DNA of 64,000 nucleotides from MFD04716-140 sp963703125 (GTDB lineage Bacteria; Bacteroidota; Bacteroidia; Flavobacteriales; Flavobacteriaceae), in the NCBI GenBank assembly GCA_963703125.1, contig OY969790.1:1674001-1738000 (forward strand), written 5' to 3'. Below are positions 7,279 to 15,667 of the stretch, piece by piece. Both the position numbers and the translations under genes were made by a program. Position 1 is the first letter of the stretch, and each line of letters opens with the position of its first letter. The notes under the pieces are model-generated. The model was given only the letters and a program-made list of their open reading frames with translations, was not told the origin of the DNA and did no database searches.

Positions 7279-8334
7279 ATGGCTACAAAATCATTAAAGG
7301 CAAGGCATAATGAACTTGCAGTTTCTAACAAACAGCTAGAAATTTTAAACGGTGGTATTTTCGCTAATGGCGAGCTTCCCTATTTTAAGGATAAAATCTC
7401 GCAAATAGGACATTTCCCGCTACGTCCAAAAAAATTGGAGATTCTACAGATCAATGTGGGATATATGTGCAATCAAGTATGTGAACACTGCCATGTAGAT
7501 GCAGGTCCCGATCGAAAGGAAATCATGACCCGTGAAACCATGCAACTATGTTTGGAGGTCATCAAAAATACCGGTGCCCATACATTGGACCTTACTGGGG
7601 GAGCTCCAGAAATGAATCCAGATTTCCGCTGGTTTGTTCAGGAAGCGGCCAAGGCTGGTATAAAGGATTTTATAGTGCGTTCTAATTTGACCATCATACG
7701 TGCCAATAAAAAATACCATGACCTTCCGGAATTCTTCAAAAAGCACAATGTCCATGTAATTTCTTCAATGCCGCACTATACACGCGGTAAAACCGACAAG
7801 CAACGGGGAGAGGGTGTTTTTGATAAATCAATAAAGGCCCTTCAAGAATTGAATGCGATAGGATATGGTATGCCCGGGAGTAATTTGCGCTTGGATCTGG
7901 TGTATAATCCGTCAGGTGCTTATTTGCCGGGTGATCAAGCCGCCATGGAAAAAGATTTTAAGAAAACCTTAAAAGAGGATTTTGATATTCAATTTCATAA
8001 TCTCTTTGCCATTACGAACTTGCCAATTGCACGCTTTTTGGACTATTTGATAGCTTCGGAAAACTATGAGGATTATATGTTTGCGTTGGTAGAAGCTTAT
8101 AATCCTGCTGCCGTAGCCAATGTAATGTGTACCAATACTATTTCAATAAGCTGGGACGGTTGGCTGTATGACTGTGACTTTAATCAGATGTTGGATCTTA
8201 AAGTGGCCAGCAAGATCAAACATATTAAAGATTATAATGAAGACATCCTTAATGATAGGAACATTATTATTTCCCAACATTGCTATGGTTGTACGGCGGG
8301 TGCCGGAAGTAGCTGTCAAGGGGTTGTGACCTAA
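7279..8334 (+). CDS. arsS: Arsenosugar biosynthesis radical SAM protein ArsS
   Basis: A 351-residue radical SAM enzyme. The [4Fe-4S] motif is CNQVCEHC (CX3CX2C, about residues 63-70) in 'GYMCNQVCEHCHVDAGPDR'. The SAM fold follows with 'DLTGGAPEMNPDF' (about 99-111). The C-terminal DUF3641-type region has further cysteines: 'CTNTISISWDGWLYDCDFNQ' and the terminal 'CYGCTAGAGSSC'. ArsS is proposed to transfer the 5'-deoxyadenosyl group of SAM to an arsenical to begin arsenosugar formation. The cysteine-rich tail is where some homologues carry selenocysteine; here ordinary codons are used. No ArsM methyltransferase is present nearby. Confidence 0.92.
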   Translation: MATKSLKARHNELAVSNKQLEILNGGIFANGELPYFKDKISQIGHFPLRPKKLEILQINVGYMCNQVCEHCHVDAGPDRKEIMTRETMQLCLEVIKNTGAHTLDLTGGAPEMNPDFRWFVQEAAKAGIKDFIVRSNLTIIRANKKYHDLPEFFKKHNVHVISSMPHYTRGKTDKQRGEGVFDKSIKALQELNAIGYGMPGSNLRLDLVYNPSGAYLPGDQAAMEKDFKKTLKEDFDIQFHNLFAITNLPIARFLDYLIASENYEDYMFALVEAYNPAAVANVMCTNTISISWDGWLYDCDFNQMLDLKVASKIKHIKDYNEDILNDRNIIISQHCYGCTAGAGSSCQGVVT

Positions 8335-8559
8335 TAGTTGGCTAGACAAAAGTGATTTTGTAGTATTTTTCCCTCGATAATCTACCTTCTTTTACCGACT
8401 ACTTGGTTTTGTGAGTTTTCCCGTTTATCGAAATATTGAAGGTTTTATGCGCTACATCGAATTTTGGGGTAGCACGTCCTTGTCTTTTCCTCGAATTTGG
8501 GTTTTGAGGGTTCTTTGTTACGGACTTAATGGTCTGTTTAACCCCATAACCCAAATCTG

Positions 8560-9177
8560 ATGGATAAAACTTTAAAACGCATGGCCACCATGCAAAAAAT
8601 GCAAGTTACCGGCTTGGAACTATTCTACAAAAACGGCTATTACAATACCAGTGTAGATGATATACTTCATGAACTTTCAATGTCTAAGGGCGCTTTCTAT
8701 TATCACTTTGAATCGAAGGAAGATTTCTTTGTGGAAATAATTCAAAATCTTTTGGTGCGTAAAGTGTACAGCATGCTCATTGAACCTATAGAAGGTCATG
8801 ACAATCCATTGGACCTCATCACCAATAGTTTTGAGGAAGCTTTGGAAACAGCGGTGCACAACGAAAATGATTTTGGATTTCTCTTGAACAATTTCATTTG
8901 CGAGTTCAATGGACGTAATCCTAAGATCATGAAGCATCTGAATGACATCCTTAAAATATGGGAAGTCAATCTTGTTTCGGCCTTGCAAAAGGGAAAATTC
9001 AATGGCTATATTGATAGGCATGTGGACTGTGAAGGGGTTGCTATTTATTTAATAAGTTCCTTTCTGGGGATTAGAACGTTGATGGTCGAGTCAGCTCCTA
9101 GTGCTATTAAATATCGCTTTATGGCGCAATTGCGTCAATATTTCAAATCAATTGAAACGAAAAATACAACTGTATAG
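8560..9177 (+). CDS. TetR family transcriptional regulator (copy 1)
   Basis: A 205-residue TetR protein. The N-terminal helix-turn-helix spans about 8-55: 'ELFYKNGYYNTSVDDILHEL' then 'SMSKGAFYYHFESKEDFF'. The rest is the ligand-binding helical domain. It is a close relative of the next gene, with the same length and runs of identical residues such as 'VRKVYSMLIEPIEGHDNPL' and 'QKGKFNGYIDRHVD'. The effector and targets are unknown. It lies downstream of arsS in the same direction with a 225-base gap, so co-transcription is possible but not shown. Confidence 0.92.
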   Translation: MDKTLKRMATMQKMQVTGLELFYKNGYYNTSVDDILHELSMSKGAFYYHFESKEDFFVEIIQNLLVRKVYSMLIEPIEGHDNPLDLITNSFEEALETAVHNENDFGFLLNNFICEFNGRNPKIMKHLNDILKIWEVNLVSALQKGKFNGYIDRHVDCEGVAIYLISSFLGIRTLMVESAPSAIKYRFMAQLRQYFKSIETKNTTV

Positions 9178-9209
9178 AACAAAAATACTTATATAAACCA
9201 ATCACTATC

Positions 9210-9248
9210 CCGGTCAAGGCATTAAATAGCAATGGCCGGTTTTTTTTG
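9210..9248 (+). terminator. Weak terminator after TetR copy 1
   Basis: CCGG...CCGG flanks an imperfect GGCATT/AATGG stem, followed by eight T residues. The stem has a bulge, so strength is uncertain. Confidence 0.4.
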
Positions 9249-9283
9249 TTTATGACACATCTCATTGCCCTTATTGATTAGTT

Positions 9284-9300
9284 ATCCCAGCCCTTGGGAT
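9284..9300. promoter_or_regulatory. Dyad upstream of TetR copy 2, possible operator
   Basis: Inverted repeat ATCCCA-GCCCT-TGGGAT lying just upstream of a TAnnTTTG box (9305-9312). This placement, across the spacer and -33 region, is what one expects of a repressor site, so autoregulation by one of the TetR proteins is plausible. Confidence 0.4.
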
Positions 9301-9304
9301 TGGA

Positions 9305-9312
9305 TATCTTTG
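9305..9312 (+). promoter_or_regulatory. Possible -7 box for TetR copy 2
   Basis: TATCTTTG matches TAnnTTTG. No TTG lies at the usual -33 distance. Transcription from here would give a leader of about 107 bases that includes a small hairpin (AGACC-CGTT-GGTCT, 9388-9401). Confidence 0.35.
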
Positions 9313-9424
9313 CCTGCATTTTATCGAATTCTCGGTCAAAATTGGAATTCCATCCAACAAATTTGATTTTCTGCTGTTACTAGACATAGACCCGTTGGTC
9401 TTTTGAAAATATGACCCCCCACAT

Positions 9425-10042
9425 ATGGATAGAAACCTAAAGCGCATGGCCACCATGCAACGTATTGAGATAAAGGGAAATGAGCTATTCTATGCCAAGG
9501 GATATAACAATACAAGTTTGGACGATATTTTAAAGGAGCTTTCATTGTCAAAGGGTGCCTTTTACTACCATTTTGACTCCAAGGAAGACTTTTTTATACA
9601 AATTATTCAGAACCTGCTTGTTCGAAAAGTATACAGTATGCTTATTGAGCCAATTGAGGGGCATGACAATCCCTTGGAACTTATAACCAACTGTTTTGAA
9701 GATGCCCTGGAAACGGCGGTGGACAACGAAATGGATTATGGATTTCTTTTGAGCAATTATATTAATGAGTTCAATGGAAGGAACCCAAAAATTATGGGGC
9801 ACTTGAACGAAATCCTACGAGTGTGGGAAGTAACATTGGTTTCAGCCATACAAAAAGGCAAATTCAATGGCTACATAGATAGGCATGTAGATAGCGAAGG
9901 GGTTGCCATCTATTTGATGAGCTCCTACATCGGCATTCGAACACTTATGGTAGAAACAACCCCAAGTGCCAGAAAGTATCGATTTATGGCCCAGTTAAGA
10001 CAGTATTTCAAATCGCTTGAGGTAAAACAAACATCAATCTAA
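9425..10042 (+). CDS. TetR family transcriptional regulator (copy 2)
   Basis: A 205-residue TetR protein, the tandem paralogue of the gene at 8560. By eye about three quarters of residues are identical over the full length with no gaps. The HTH region is 'ELFYAKGYNNTSLDDILKEL' then 'SLSKGAFYYHFDSKEDFF'. The recognition helix is nearly the same in both, so the two probably bind similar DNA sites, while differences in the ligand domain (for example 'NEMDYGFLLSNYINEF' against 'NENDFGFLLNNFICEF') may separate ligands. Its stop overlaps the convergent GT9 gene by four bases. Confidence 0.92.
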   Translation: MDRNLKRMATMQRIEIKGNELFYAKGYNNTSLDDILKELSLSKGAFYYHFDSKEDFFIQIIQNLLVRKVYSMLIEPIEGHDNPLELITNCFEDALETAVDNEMDYGFLLSNYINEFNGRNPKIMGHLNEILRVWEVTLVSAIQKGKFNGYIDRHVDSEGVAIYLMSSYIGIRTLMVETTPSARKYRFMAQLRQYFKSLEVKQTSI

Positions 10043-11106
10043 TACAATTGTTGCCCCTTTTCCAAAACGCTAAATATTTTTTCTACCACCTGTTGCGGCT
10101 TTATGGTTTCAATAGCCTTTTCGTATCCTGGTGGCATTTTATTACCGTAAATAGACGTTGGAATTAATGGAAATTCAGTTCTATCGACCAAAAGCGCATT
10201 CTCCAAATTTTGCCCATAAGGATAAAATCCTGCATTCGGGTGGGTATTGCCCCAGATGGTTATTGTGGGGAGCCCGTAATTGGCGGCCAAATGTCCATTT
10301 CCGCTATCCATTGAAAGCATCAAATCCAAATTCGAAATAAGTGCAAGCTCTTCCTTAAAAGTGAACCTTGCCGCAATATTTATGCAATTGAGATAGGTCT
10401 GCTCAATAAGGTCAAGTGATTTTTTTTCCGCCTGACCGCCTCCAAATAACAATATTTTATACTGATTAGTATTATCTAGCTCTTTGATCACTTCTTTCAT
10501 AAGATGCATTGGATACTCTTTCCCTTTAAATGCCGCAAACGGGGCGATGCCAATCCATTTTGTTGACTTTTTACCAACTACATCTGAAACGCTCGTTGTA
10601 AGTTTTTCTTTTGATAGAAAGGTCGCTTGTTCAAGAGAAATAGCGAGATTGGCACTATTAAAAACTTCAATATACCGCTGATGCGTAGTTTTTAAAGGTT
10701 TGAAAATCTTGCCATTTAGAGCCGTTAATGCTCTTTTTTCGGCTCGTCCTTTATCTATTTGATAAAAAGGTATTGAAGAAAACCGAAAAAATTCTTTGAG
10801 GATGTTGCTTCTTAAAACATTATGAAGATCCAAAACGACATCTGTTTTGAGAATTTTCAACTCTCTATAGAGCTTCCATAGCCCCACGAATCCTTTGTGC
10901 CTGGCCTCAATATCTATTGGGAAAACATCTGTATTTTCCAATTGGGAAAACAAAGGTTTAAAAAATGGTCTGGTAAGAACGGTAATCCGAACGTTCGGAA
11001 ATTGATTGTTCAAAGCCCTTAGAGCAGGGATTGTCATTGCTACGTCTCCCATCGCAGAAAGGCGAATGACTAAAACATGATTGGGAGTCTTATAACTTTG
11101 TGCCAC
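10039..11106 (-). CDS. Glycosyltransferase family 9 (heptosyltransferase-like)
   Basis: A 355-residue GT-B enzyme. Residues 10-30 are the family start 'HVLVIRLSAMGDVAMTIPAL'. The C-terminal half has 'IGIAPFAAFKGKEYP' (about 185-199), 'LLFGGGQAEKKSLDLI' and the nucleotide-sugar site 'MLSMDSGNGHLAANYGLPTITIWG' (about 262-285). GT9 enzymes add heptose or related sugars to the LPS core. The gene overlaps the upstream DUF4254 gene by 17 bases, a pairing seen repeatedly in Bacteroidota, which points to lipid A core or LPS assembly separate from the large locus downstream. Confidence 0.88.
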   Translation of the reverse strand: MAQSYKTPNHVLVIRLSAMGDVAMTIPALRALNNQFPNVRITVLTRPFFKPLFSQLENTDVFPIDIEARHKGFVGLWKLYRELKILKTDVVLDLHNVLRSNILKEFFRFSSIPFYQIDKGRAEKRALTALNGKIFKPLKTTHQRYIEVFNSANLAISLEQATFLSKEKLTTSVSDVVGKKSTKWIGIAPFAAFKGKEYPMHLMKEVIKELDNTNQYKILLFGGGQAEKKSLDLIEQTYLNCINIAARFTFKEELALISNLDLMLSMDSGNGHLAANYGLPTITIWGNTHPNAGFYPYGQNLENALLVDRTEFPLIPTSIYGNKMPPGYEKAIETIKPQQVVEKIFSVLEKGQQLY

Positions 11107-11695
11107 GTAAAACGGGATTTAATTCCTCGTCATTGTACATTTTCATTTGCTTATAAACCTTCATGTATTTGTCGCCGGCCTCAATATCAATTAATAATTG
11201 ATCAATTGCAGAGGAAAGGTCCTTAAGCTGCTCTAAGAGAACCCCAAGTTTTTGATTACATTTTTCGCGGTGTTCAATGGTCGCATCCTTTCGGTTCACC
11301 TCTACTTGCATATGATAAATCTTAAGTGCCAGAATTGATAAGCGATCTATGGCCCAGGCCGGACTTTCAGTATTTATAGTGGCGTTTTCATTGATTGTAA
11401 CCGATTGGTATTTTTTCAGGAAATAGCTATCTATGAATTCAACCAAATCGGTTCTATCTTGATTGCTGGCGTCAATTTTACGTTTTAGGACGAGTGCCGT
11501 GGTAGGATCTATTTTAGGGTCTCTAATGATATCCTCATAATGCCATTGAACCGTATCAATCCAGTTTTTACGGTAAAGCAGATGTGCTATTTCTTCTTTT
11601 GGATAGGGATTGCCGAAAGGTTGGTCAATACGATCCTCTATGTGATATTTATTGATACTTTCAACAAAAATAGAATATGCGAAATTGCTGAACAT
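11090..11695 (-). CDS. DUF4254 family protein
   Basis: A 201-residue soluble, helix-rich protein. 'MFSNFAYSIFVESINKYHIEDRIDQPFGNPY' near the start and 'LLYRKNWIDTVQWHYEDIIRDPKIDP' at about 39-64 fit the DUF4254 family, as does the long C-terminal helical part. The function of the family is unknown. It sits between a membrane protein and the GT9 gene, and overlaps the latter, so a role in LPS core assembly is likely but inferred from context only. Confidence 0.75.
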   Translation of the reverse strand: MFSNFAYSIFVESINKYHIEDRIDQPFGNPYPKEEIAHLLYRKNWIDTVQWHYEDIIRDPKIDPTTALVLKRKIDASNQDRTDLVEFIDSYFLKKYQSVTINENATINTESPAWAIDRLSILALKIYHMQVEVNRKDATIEHREKCNQKLGVLLEQLKDLSSAIDQLLIDIEAGDKYMKVYKQMKMYNDEELNPVLRGTKL

Positions 11696-11729
11696 ATATA
11701 GAATTGTTTATGGCAAAGATACCCAATAT

Positions 11730-12668
11730 TTACTTTATCAGAAGACCGGATGCAAAGACTACGAAAGGTGTAATCACCAATGCCATGAGTACAACTTCCT
11801 TAATGTTCGCCTTCTTAATGGATTCAATGTAGTTGGTCATAAATATCACAGCGGGAAAAAAAGTAACCATTAACGGATAATCTTCTCCTGAAGAAATCAT
11901 CAACTTCAACACTATCCCAATGATGAACGACAGGACCATTAAACGCATGGTCATAATTTTTCCAAGGCCGGACTTCCCCAATTTTAAGAAGGAAAAGACC
12001 GAACAGAGAAATGTCAAAATAATGAATATCAATAATTTGGCACTGCTGAGCCATACCAAGTATTCTGCGGAATTGAATTTAAAGATGAATTGATAATGTG
12101 TTGTCAAAAAACCCTCGTAATTCGCAAGAACAAGAAAACTGTATACCGTCATAAAAAAAGCGAAAATACCCGCCAAAGGCACCAGCCAATTTCTAAAATT
12201 CTTGGGCTCGTAAATATAAATTGCAGCGACAACGAGGAAGATATATATAATTGCCCAGTCATAAAAAAGGGTAGAGGCCAATATCCAAAGTGTAGCGTCC
12301 AATATTTTCAACCTGATATTCTTCAGGCTACGTATACTAATAAGCCTCCTAGTGGCCAATAAAAGAAAAAAACTACAAAGGATGGCGTTTGGATCCGTCA
12401 AAGTCTCTGGAAAAACCACCGCCAAAAGGGCGTACAGAAGGATGGCGAACGAATTTGTATCGGTCATCTTGTTTCTTTTGATAACAAAATCGACCATAAA
12501 AACACTGAAAAGCAAAATGGCAAGTACCAAACATTTTACCAATATTTCCTCAGTCGAGGATTGATTTGGCACTAATATAAAATTGACAAACCAATAGAAA
12601 ACGAACAAAAAAGACAGAACTATAATGTGGTTGATCGGTTTTGTTTTTCCAAAAATGCTTGAAATCAT
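11730..12668 (-). CDS. DUF6427-like integral membrane protein
   Basis: A 312-residue protein with about ten hydrophobic segments and few long loops. It begins 'MISSIFGKTKPINHIIVL', a start I associate with the DUF6427 family found beside purD in Flavobacteriia. No catalytic motif is visible. It is the first gene of a probable three-gene unit with DUF4254 and GT9. A polyprenyl or glycan transport role is possible, but the sequence does not prove it. Confidence 0.65.
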   Translation of the reverse strand: MISSIFGKTKPINHIIVLSFLFVFYWFVNFILVPNQSSTEEILVKCLVLAILLFSVFMVDFVIKRNKMTDTNSFAILLYALLAVVFPETLTDPNAILCSFFLLLATRRLISIRSLKNIRLKILDATLWILASTLFYDWAIIYIFLVVAAIYIYEPKNFRNWLVPLAGIFAFFMTVYSFLVLANYEGFLTTHYQFIFKFNSAEYLVWLSSAKLLIFIILTFLCSVFSFLKLGKSGLGKIMTMRLMVLSFIIGIVLKLMISSGEDYPLMVTFFPAVIFMTNYIESIKKANIKEVVLMALVITPFVVFASGLLIK

Positions 12669-12687
12669 CTTGGTTTTTATATTTTTG
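12659..12687 (+). promoter_or_regulatory. Bacteroidota-type promoter for the DUF6341-like gene
   Basis: TTG at 12659-12661, an 18-base spacer, then TATTTTTG at 12680-12687, a good fit to the -33 TTG / -7 TAnnTTTG promoter. It predicts a start near 12694 and a leader of about 14 bases. The -33 part lies inside the start of the divergent DUF6427-like gene. Confidence 0.6.
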
Positions 12688-12707
12688 CATGGTAAATATA
12701 CTATATC

Positions 12708-12929
12708 ATGAATGCATTTTTTTACGGCCTAGAAGATTTATTTGTGAATTTTCTCTTCGCTCCGTTTGATTTTCTGAGATTTCTGGAAAATTGGTGGGCG
12801 GCCAATCTCATTAATTGGATTTTATTCTTCATCGGAGCTGCCGCGATGATTTATTGGATGCTTGAATTAAAGAAATACGATGACAACAATGAAGAAGACA
12901 AGAGCATAAGTGCTCATTCTTACTTATAG
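12708..12929 (+). CDS. DUF6341-like small membrane protein
   Basis: A 73-residue protein, starting 'MNAFFYGLEDLFVNFLFAPF', with one clear membrane helix ('LINWILFFIGAAAMIYWML', about 35-53) and a charged tail rich in Asp, Glu and Lys. The start and size match a small family that I recall as DUF6341, usually between the DUF6427-like gene and purD in Flavobacteriia. It is divergent from the former and convergent with purD, whose stop it overlaps by six bases. Function unknown. Confidence 0.7.
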   Translation: MNAFFYGLEDLFVNFLFAPFDFLRFLENWWAANLINWILFFIGAAAMIYWMLELKKYDDNNEEDKSISAHSYL

Positions 12930-14201
12930 GTCAAATCCTATATCGGAACGATAGTTCATCCTATCAAAATTTAGTTTTTCTATGTTTTGATAGGATTTTT
13001 TTAATGCCTCTTTGAAGTCCTTTCCGAACGAGGTAACCGCAATTACCCTTCCCCCATCTGTTACCACCTCACCTTTATCAAGTCTTGTCCCCGCATGAAA
13101 AACGAGCGACTCCTTTGGGTCGATACTTTCCAAGCCTTTGATCCGTTTCCCTTTTTCATATGCCTCGGGATATCCCCCTGAAACCAACATTACGGTTGCC
13201 GCGGTGCGCTCATCCAAACGTAAATCGATTCTATCCAAAGTTTGATCGGCAACAGCTTGGAATATTTCCAGGAGATCATTCTGGATTCTTGGAATGACCA
13301 CTTCCGTTTCAGGATCTCCTAGCCTTACATTGTATTCAATTACGAAGGGATCTTGCCCAACTTTGATCAGGCCGATAAAGATAAAGCCCTTATATGGCAA
13401 ATTATCTCTTTTAAAGCCTTCTACGGTGGGTTTAATAACTTGGCTGTGTACTTTCTCCATAAAATCATTATCGGCGAATGGAACAGGCGAAATAGCCCCC
13501 ATTCCCCCTGTGTTGAGTCCAGTATCACCAATACCTATGCGTTTATAGTCTTTTGCGGTCGGTAAAACCTTGTAGCCTTTGCCGTCTGTCAAGACAAATA
13601 CGCTCAGTTCAATACCGTCCAAAAACTCCTCAATGACCACGGTTGCACTTGCCTTGCCAAACTTGGCGTCCAACAACATCGACTTTAATTCCTTTTTGGC
13701 CTCTTGAAGATCATTCAATATCAAAACTCCTTTCCCAGCGGCCAATCCGTCTGCCTTTAGTACATATGGTGGTTTCAATTTTTCGAGAAAAGAATACCCA
13801 TCTTTTAAATTTTGGGAATCAAAACTTGCATATGTGGCAGTCGGGATCTTGTGCCTGACCATGAACTTCTTCGCAAATTCCTTGCTCCCTTCCAATGCGG
13901 CAGCCATTTTTCTAGGCCCAATAACGGGAACACCGATTAACTTCGGGTCCGCCAGGAAATAATCATGCACACCATTCACCAAAGGGTCTTCGGGTCCCAC
14001 AATAACCATATCTATCGACTTTGATAAAACCCACTTCTTGATTTCATCAAAATTATTTACACCAATCGGAATATTTTGTGCGATTTCACTCGTACCGGCG
14101 TTCCCAGGTGCTACGTACAGGTTGGTTAATTTTTTACTTTGCTTGATCTTCCAAGCCAAAGTATGTTCACGACCGCCTGAACCAAGAATTAGAACATTCA
14201 T
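12924..14201 (-). CDS. purD: Phosphoribosylamine-glycine ligase (GARS)
   Basis: A 425-residue ATP-grasp enzyme of de novo purine synthesis that joins phosphoribosylamine and glycine. It opens with 'MNVLILGSGGREHTLAWKI', and has 'VVGPEDPLVNGV' (about 66-77), 'VLKADGLAAGKGVLIL' (about 137-152), 'EEFLDGIELSVFVLTDG' and 'NVRLGDPETEVVIPRI', the ATP-grasp metal-binding part. The frame stays open 15 codons further upstream (to TTG 14246), but that segment overlaps the promoter, and the family starts at MNVLILG, so I place the start at 14201. Confidence 0.96.
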   Translation of the reverse strand: MNVLILGSGGREHTLAWKIKQSKKLTNLYVAPGNAGTSEIAQNIPIGVNNFDEIKKWVLSKSIDMVIVGPEDPLVNGVHDYFLADPKLIGVPVIGPRKMAAALEGSKEFAKKFMVRHKIPTATYASFDSQNLKDGYSFLEKLKPPYVLKADGLAAGKGVLILNDLQEAKKELKSMLLDAKFGKASATVVIEEFLDGIELSVFVLTDGKGYKVLPTAKDYKRIGIGDTGLNTGGMGAISPVPFADNDFMEKVHSQVIKPTVEGFKRDNLPYKGFIFIGLIKVGQDPFVIEYNVRLGDPETEVVIPRIQNDLLEIFQAVADQTLDRIDLRLDERTAATVMLVSGGYPEAYEKGKRIKGLESIDPKESLVFHAGTRLDKGEVVTDGGRVIAVTSFGKDFKEALKKSYQNIEKLNFDRMNYRSDIGFDL

Positions 14202-14216
14202 TTGTAAGGATTTCGG

Positions 14217-14246
14217 CAAAAATAAGCATGTTATATATAATAGCAA
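14217..14246 (-). promoter_or_regulatory. purD promoter
   Basis: On the minus strand: TTG (14246-14244), exactly 19 bases, then TATTTTTG (14224-14217). This is the full Bacteroidota primary-sigma consensus. The predicted start is near 14210, about 10 bases before the ATG at 14201. It shows that the longer reading frame from 14246 cannot be translated. Confidence 0.7.
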
Positions 14247-14492
14247 CCACCCCCTACTTTAAATACAGAAAGATTATGGATTTTTGAGTGAATGGCTTAT
14301 TAACAAATACCCTTTCAATATTAGTAGCTAACAAAAAGCCGGGATTTGTCTTAAATTAAACATTTTAAAAATTTGGAATATTTTAAAAGATTCCTGTCTC
14401 TAAACATAAGGAAGTTTTCGGGAGTCAGAGTTCATCAGATACCGTAGTTATTGATATTTTTGAATATCGTATATGATAATTTTTGAAAGAAT

Positions 14493-14530
14493 AACCTCAC
14501 AGAAGATTTGAATCCTGTCTTCAAGAGGTT
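14493..14530 (-). terminator. Possible terminator after the polysaccharide locus
   Basis: AACCTC (14493-14498) pairs with GAGGTT (14525-14530), and an inner GAAGA/TCTTC adds to the stem across a small internal loop. On the minus strand it is followed by ATTCTTTC. It lies about 120 bases past the stop of the decarboxylase gene. Confidence 0.35.
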
Positions 14531-14588
14531 GTCATTTGAGACTGTTTTGCAAGGAAGAAGATTGAAGCCAAAAATACATGATTTTAAC

Positions 14589-14602
14589 AATCGTATACGA
14601 TT
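14589..14602. promoter_or_regulatory. 14-base perfect palindrome
   Basis: AATCGTATACGATT is fully self-complementary without a loop, so it suits binding by a dimeric protein better than an RNA hairpin. A near copy of its core, ATCGTATATGAT, is at 14466-14477, about 120 bases away. The binding protein is not known. Confidence 0.4.
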
Positions 14603-14647
14603 TTACGGAGGAACTTAGCAAAACAGACCCCTACCACTTGCAGGGAG

Positions 14648-15634
14648 TCAAACCTTATTTCGAGCCGAAAAGTCCCTATGCTCATATTTGTACAAGTCCT
14701 CTTTCGAAAGTGTCTTAAAATAGTCAAGCGTCCTTTTCATTCCTTCGGCACGACCAATTATGGGCTCCCATCCCAAAATTTCCTTTGCAATGGAAATATC
14801 AGGCAAACGTTGTAAAGGGTCATCTTGCGGTAAAGGTTCATAAACAATATGTTGATTTATTCCCGTTAGACCAATAATCTCTTCCGCAAACTCTCTAATT
14901 GTAATTTCGCTGGGATTTCCAATATTAACCGGATACACATAATCACTATTTAGCAATCTAAATATACCTTCAATTTGATCATCTACATAGCAGAAAGAAC
15001 GTGTCTGCGAACCATCACCAAAAACGGTCAGATTCTCACCTCTTAAAGCCTGACCCATAAATGCGGGAATTACCCTACCATCATTTAACCTCATTCGTGG
15101 TCCATACGTATTAAAAATACGTGCAATTCGGGTTTCCAAGCCATGGAATCTATGATACGCCATGGTAATTGCCTCCTGAAAGCGTTTTGCCTCATCATAA
15201 ACACCGCGCGGTCCAATGGCATTTACATTTCCATTATACTCTTCGGTTTGAGGGTGCACCAATGGATCGCCATAAACCTCAGAAGTGGAAGCAATCAAAA
15301 TCCTCGATTTCTTTTCCATTGCCAATCCCAAAAGGTTATGGGTACCCAGCGCTCCCACCTTTAGTGTTTGTATGGGAATCTTCAAATAGTCGATCGGACT
15401 TGCGGGAGACGCAAAATGCAGAATATAATCAAGTTTCCCTGGAACGTGGACAAATTTTGTTACATCGTGATGATAAAACTCGAAATTTTCAAACTTAAAT
15501 AGGTGTTCAATATTCTTTATGTCACCTGTAATCAGATTATCCATTCCAATTACATGAAAATTCTCATTCATGAATTTATCACATAGATGGGAACCTAAAA
15601 ATCCCGCAGCCCCAGTTATAAGAACCCTTTTCAT
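14648..15634 (-). CDS. UDP-glucuronate decarboxylase-like epimerase (UXS)
   Basis: A 328-residue extended SDR. NAD is bound at 'ITGAAGFLGSHLCDKF' (about 6-21); the catalytic Tyr-Lys pair is in 'YDEAKRFQEA' (about 145). 'HFASPASPIDYLKIPIQTLK' and 'IARIFNTYGPRMRLNDGRV' are strong marks of UDP-xylose synthase, which oxidises and decarboxylates UDP-glucuronic acid to UDP-xylose. It is the last gene of the locus, 33 bases after the phosphotransferase. UDP-glucuronate dehydrogenase is not in the window, so substrate supply must come from elsewhere. Plain epimerase activity cannot be excluded. Confidence 0.85.
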   Translation of the reverse strand: MKRVLITGAAGFLGSHLCDKFMNENFHVIGMDNLITGDIKNIEHLFKFENFEFYHHDVTKFVHVPGKLDYILHFASPASPIDYLKIPIQTLKVGALGTHNLLGLAMEKKSRILIASTSEVYGDPLVHPQTEEYNGNVNAIGPRGVYDEAKRFQEAITMAYHRFHGLETRIARIFNTYGPRMRLNDGRVIPAFMGQALRGENLTVFGDGSQTRSFCYVDDQIEGIFRLLNSDYVYPVNIGNPSEITIREFAEEIIGLTGINQHIVYEPLPQDDPLQRLPDISIAKEILGWEPIIGRAEGMKRTLDYFKTLSKEDLYKYEHRDFSARNKV

Positions 15635-15667
15635 AAACCAATTAATGTTTTAACACGTGATAATCCC

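Larger units (their letters stand above)
14202..14647. other. Intergenic region between purD and the polysaccharide locus
   Basis: About 446 bases with no gene. It holds the purD promoter at 14217-14246, an imperfect hairpin at 14493-14530, a 14-base perfect palindrome AATCGTATACGATT at 14589-14602, and a one-mismatch relative of its core (ATCGTATATGAT) at 14466-14477. The left half serves purD. The right half is the 3' flank of the large minus-strand locus. Confidence 0.6.
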
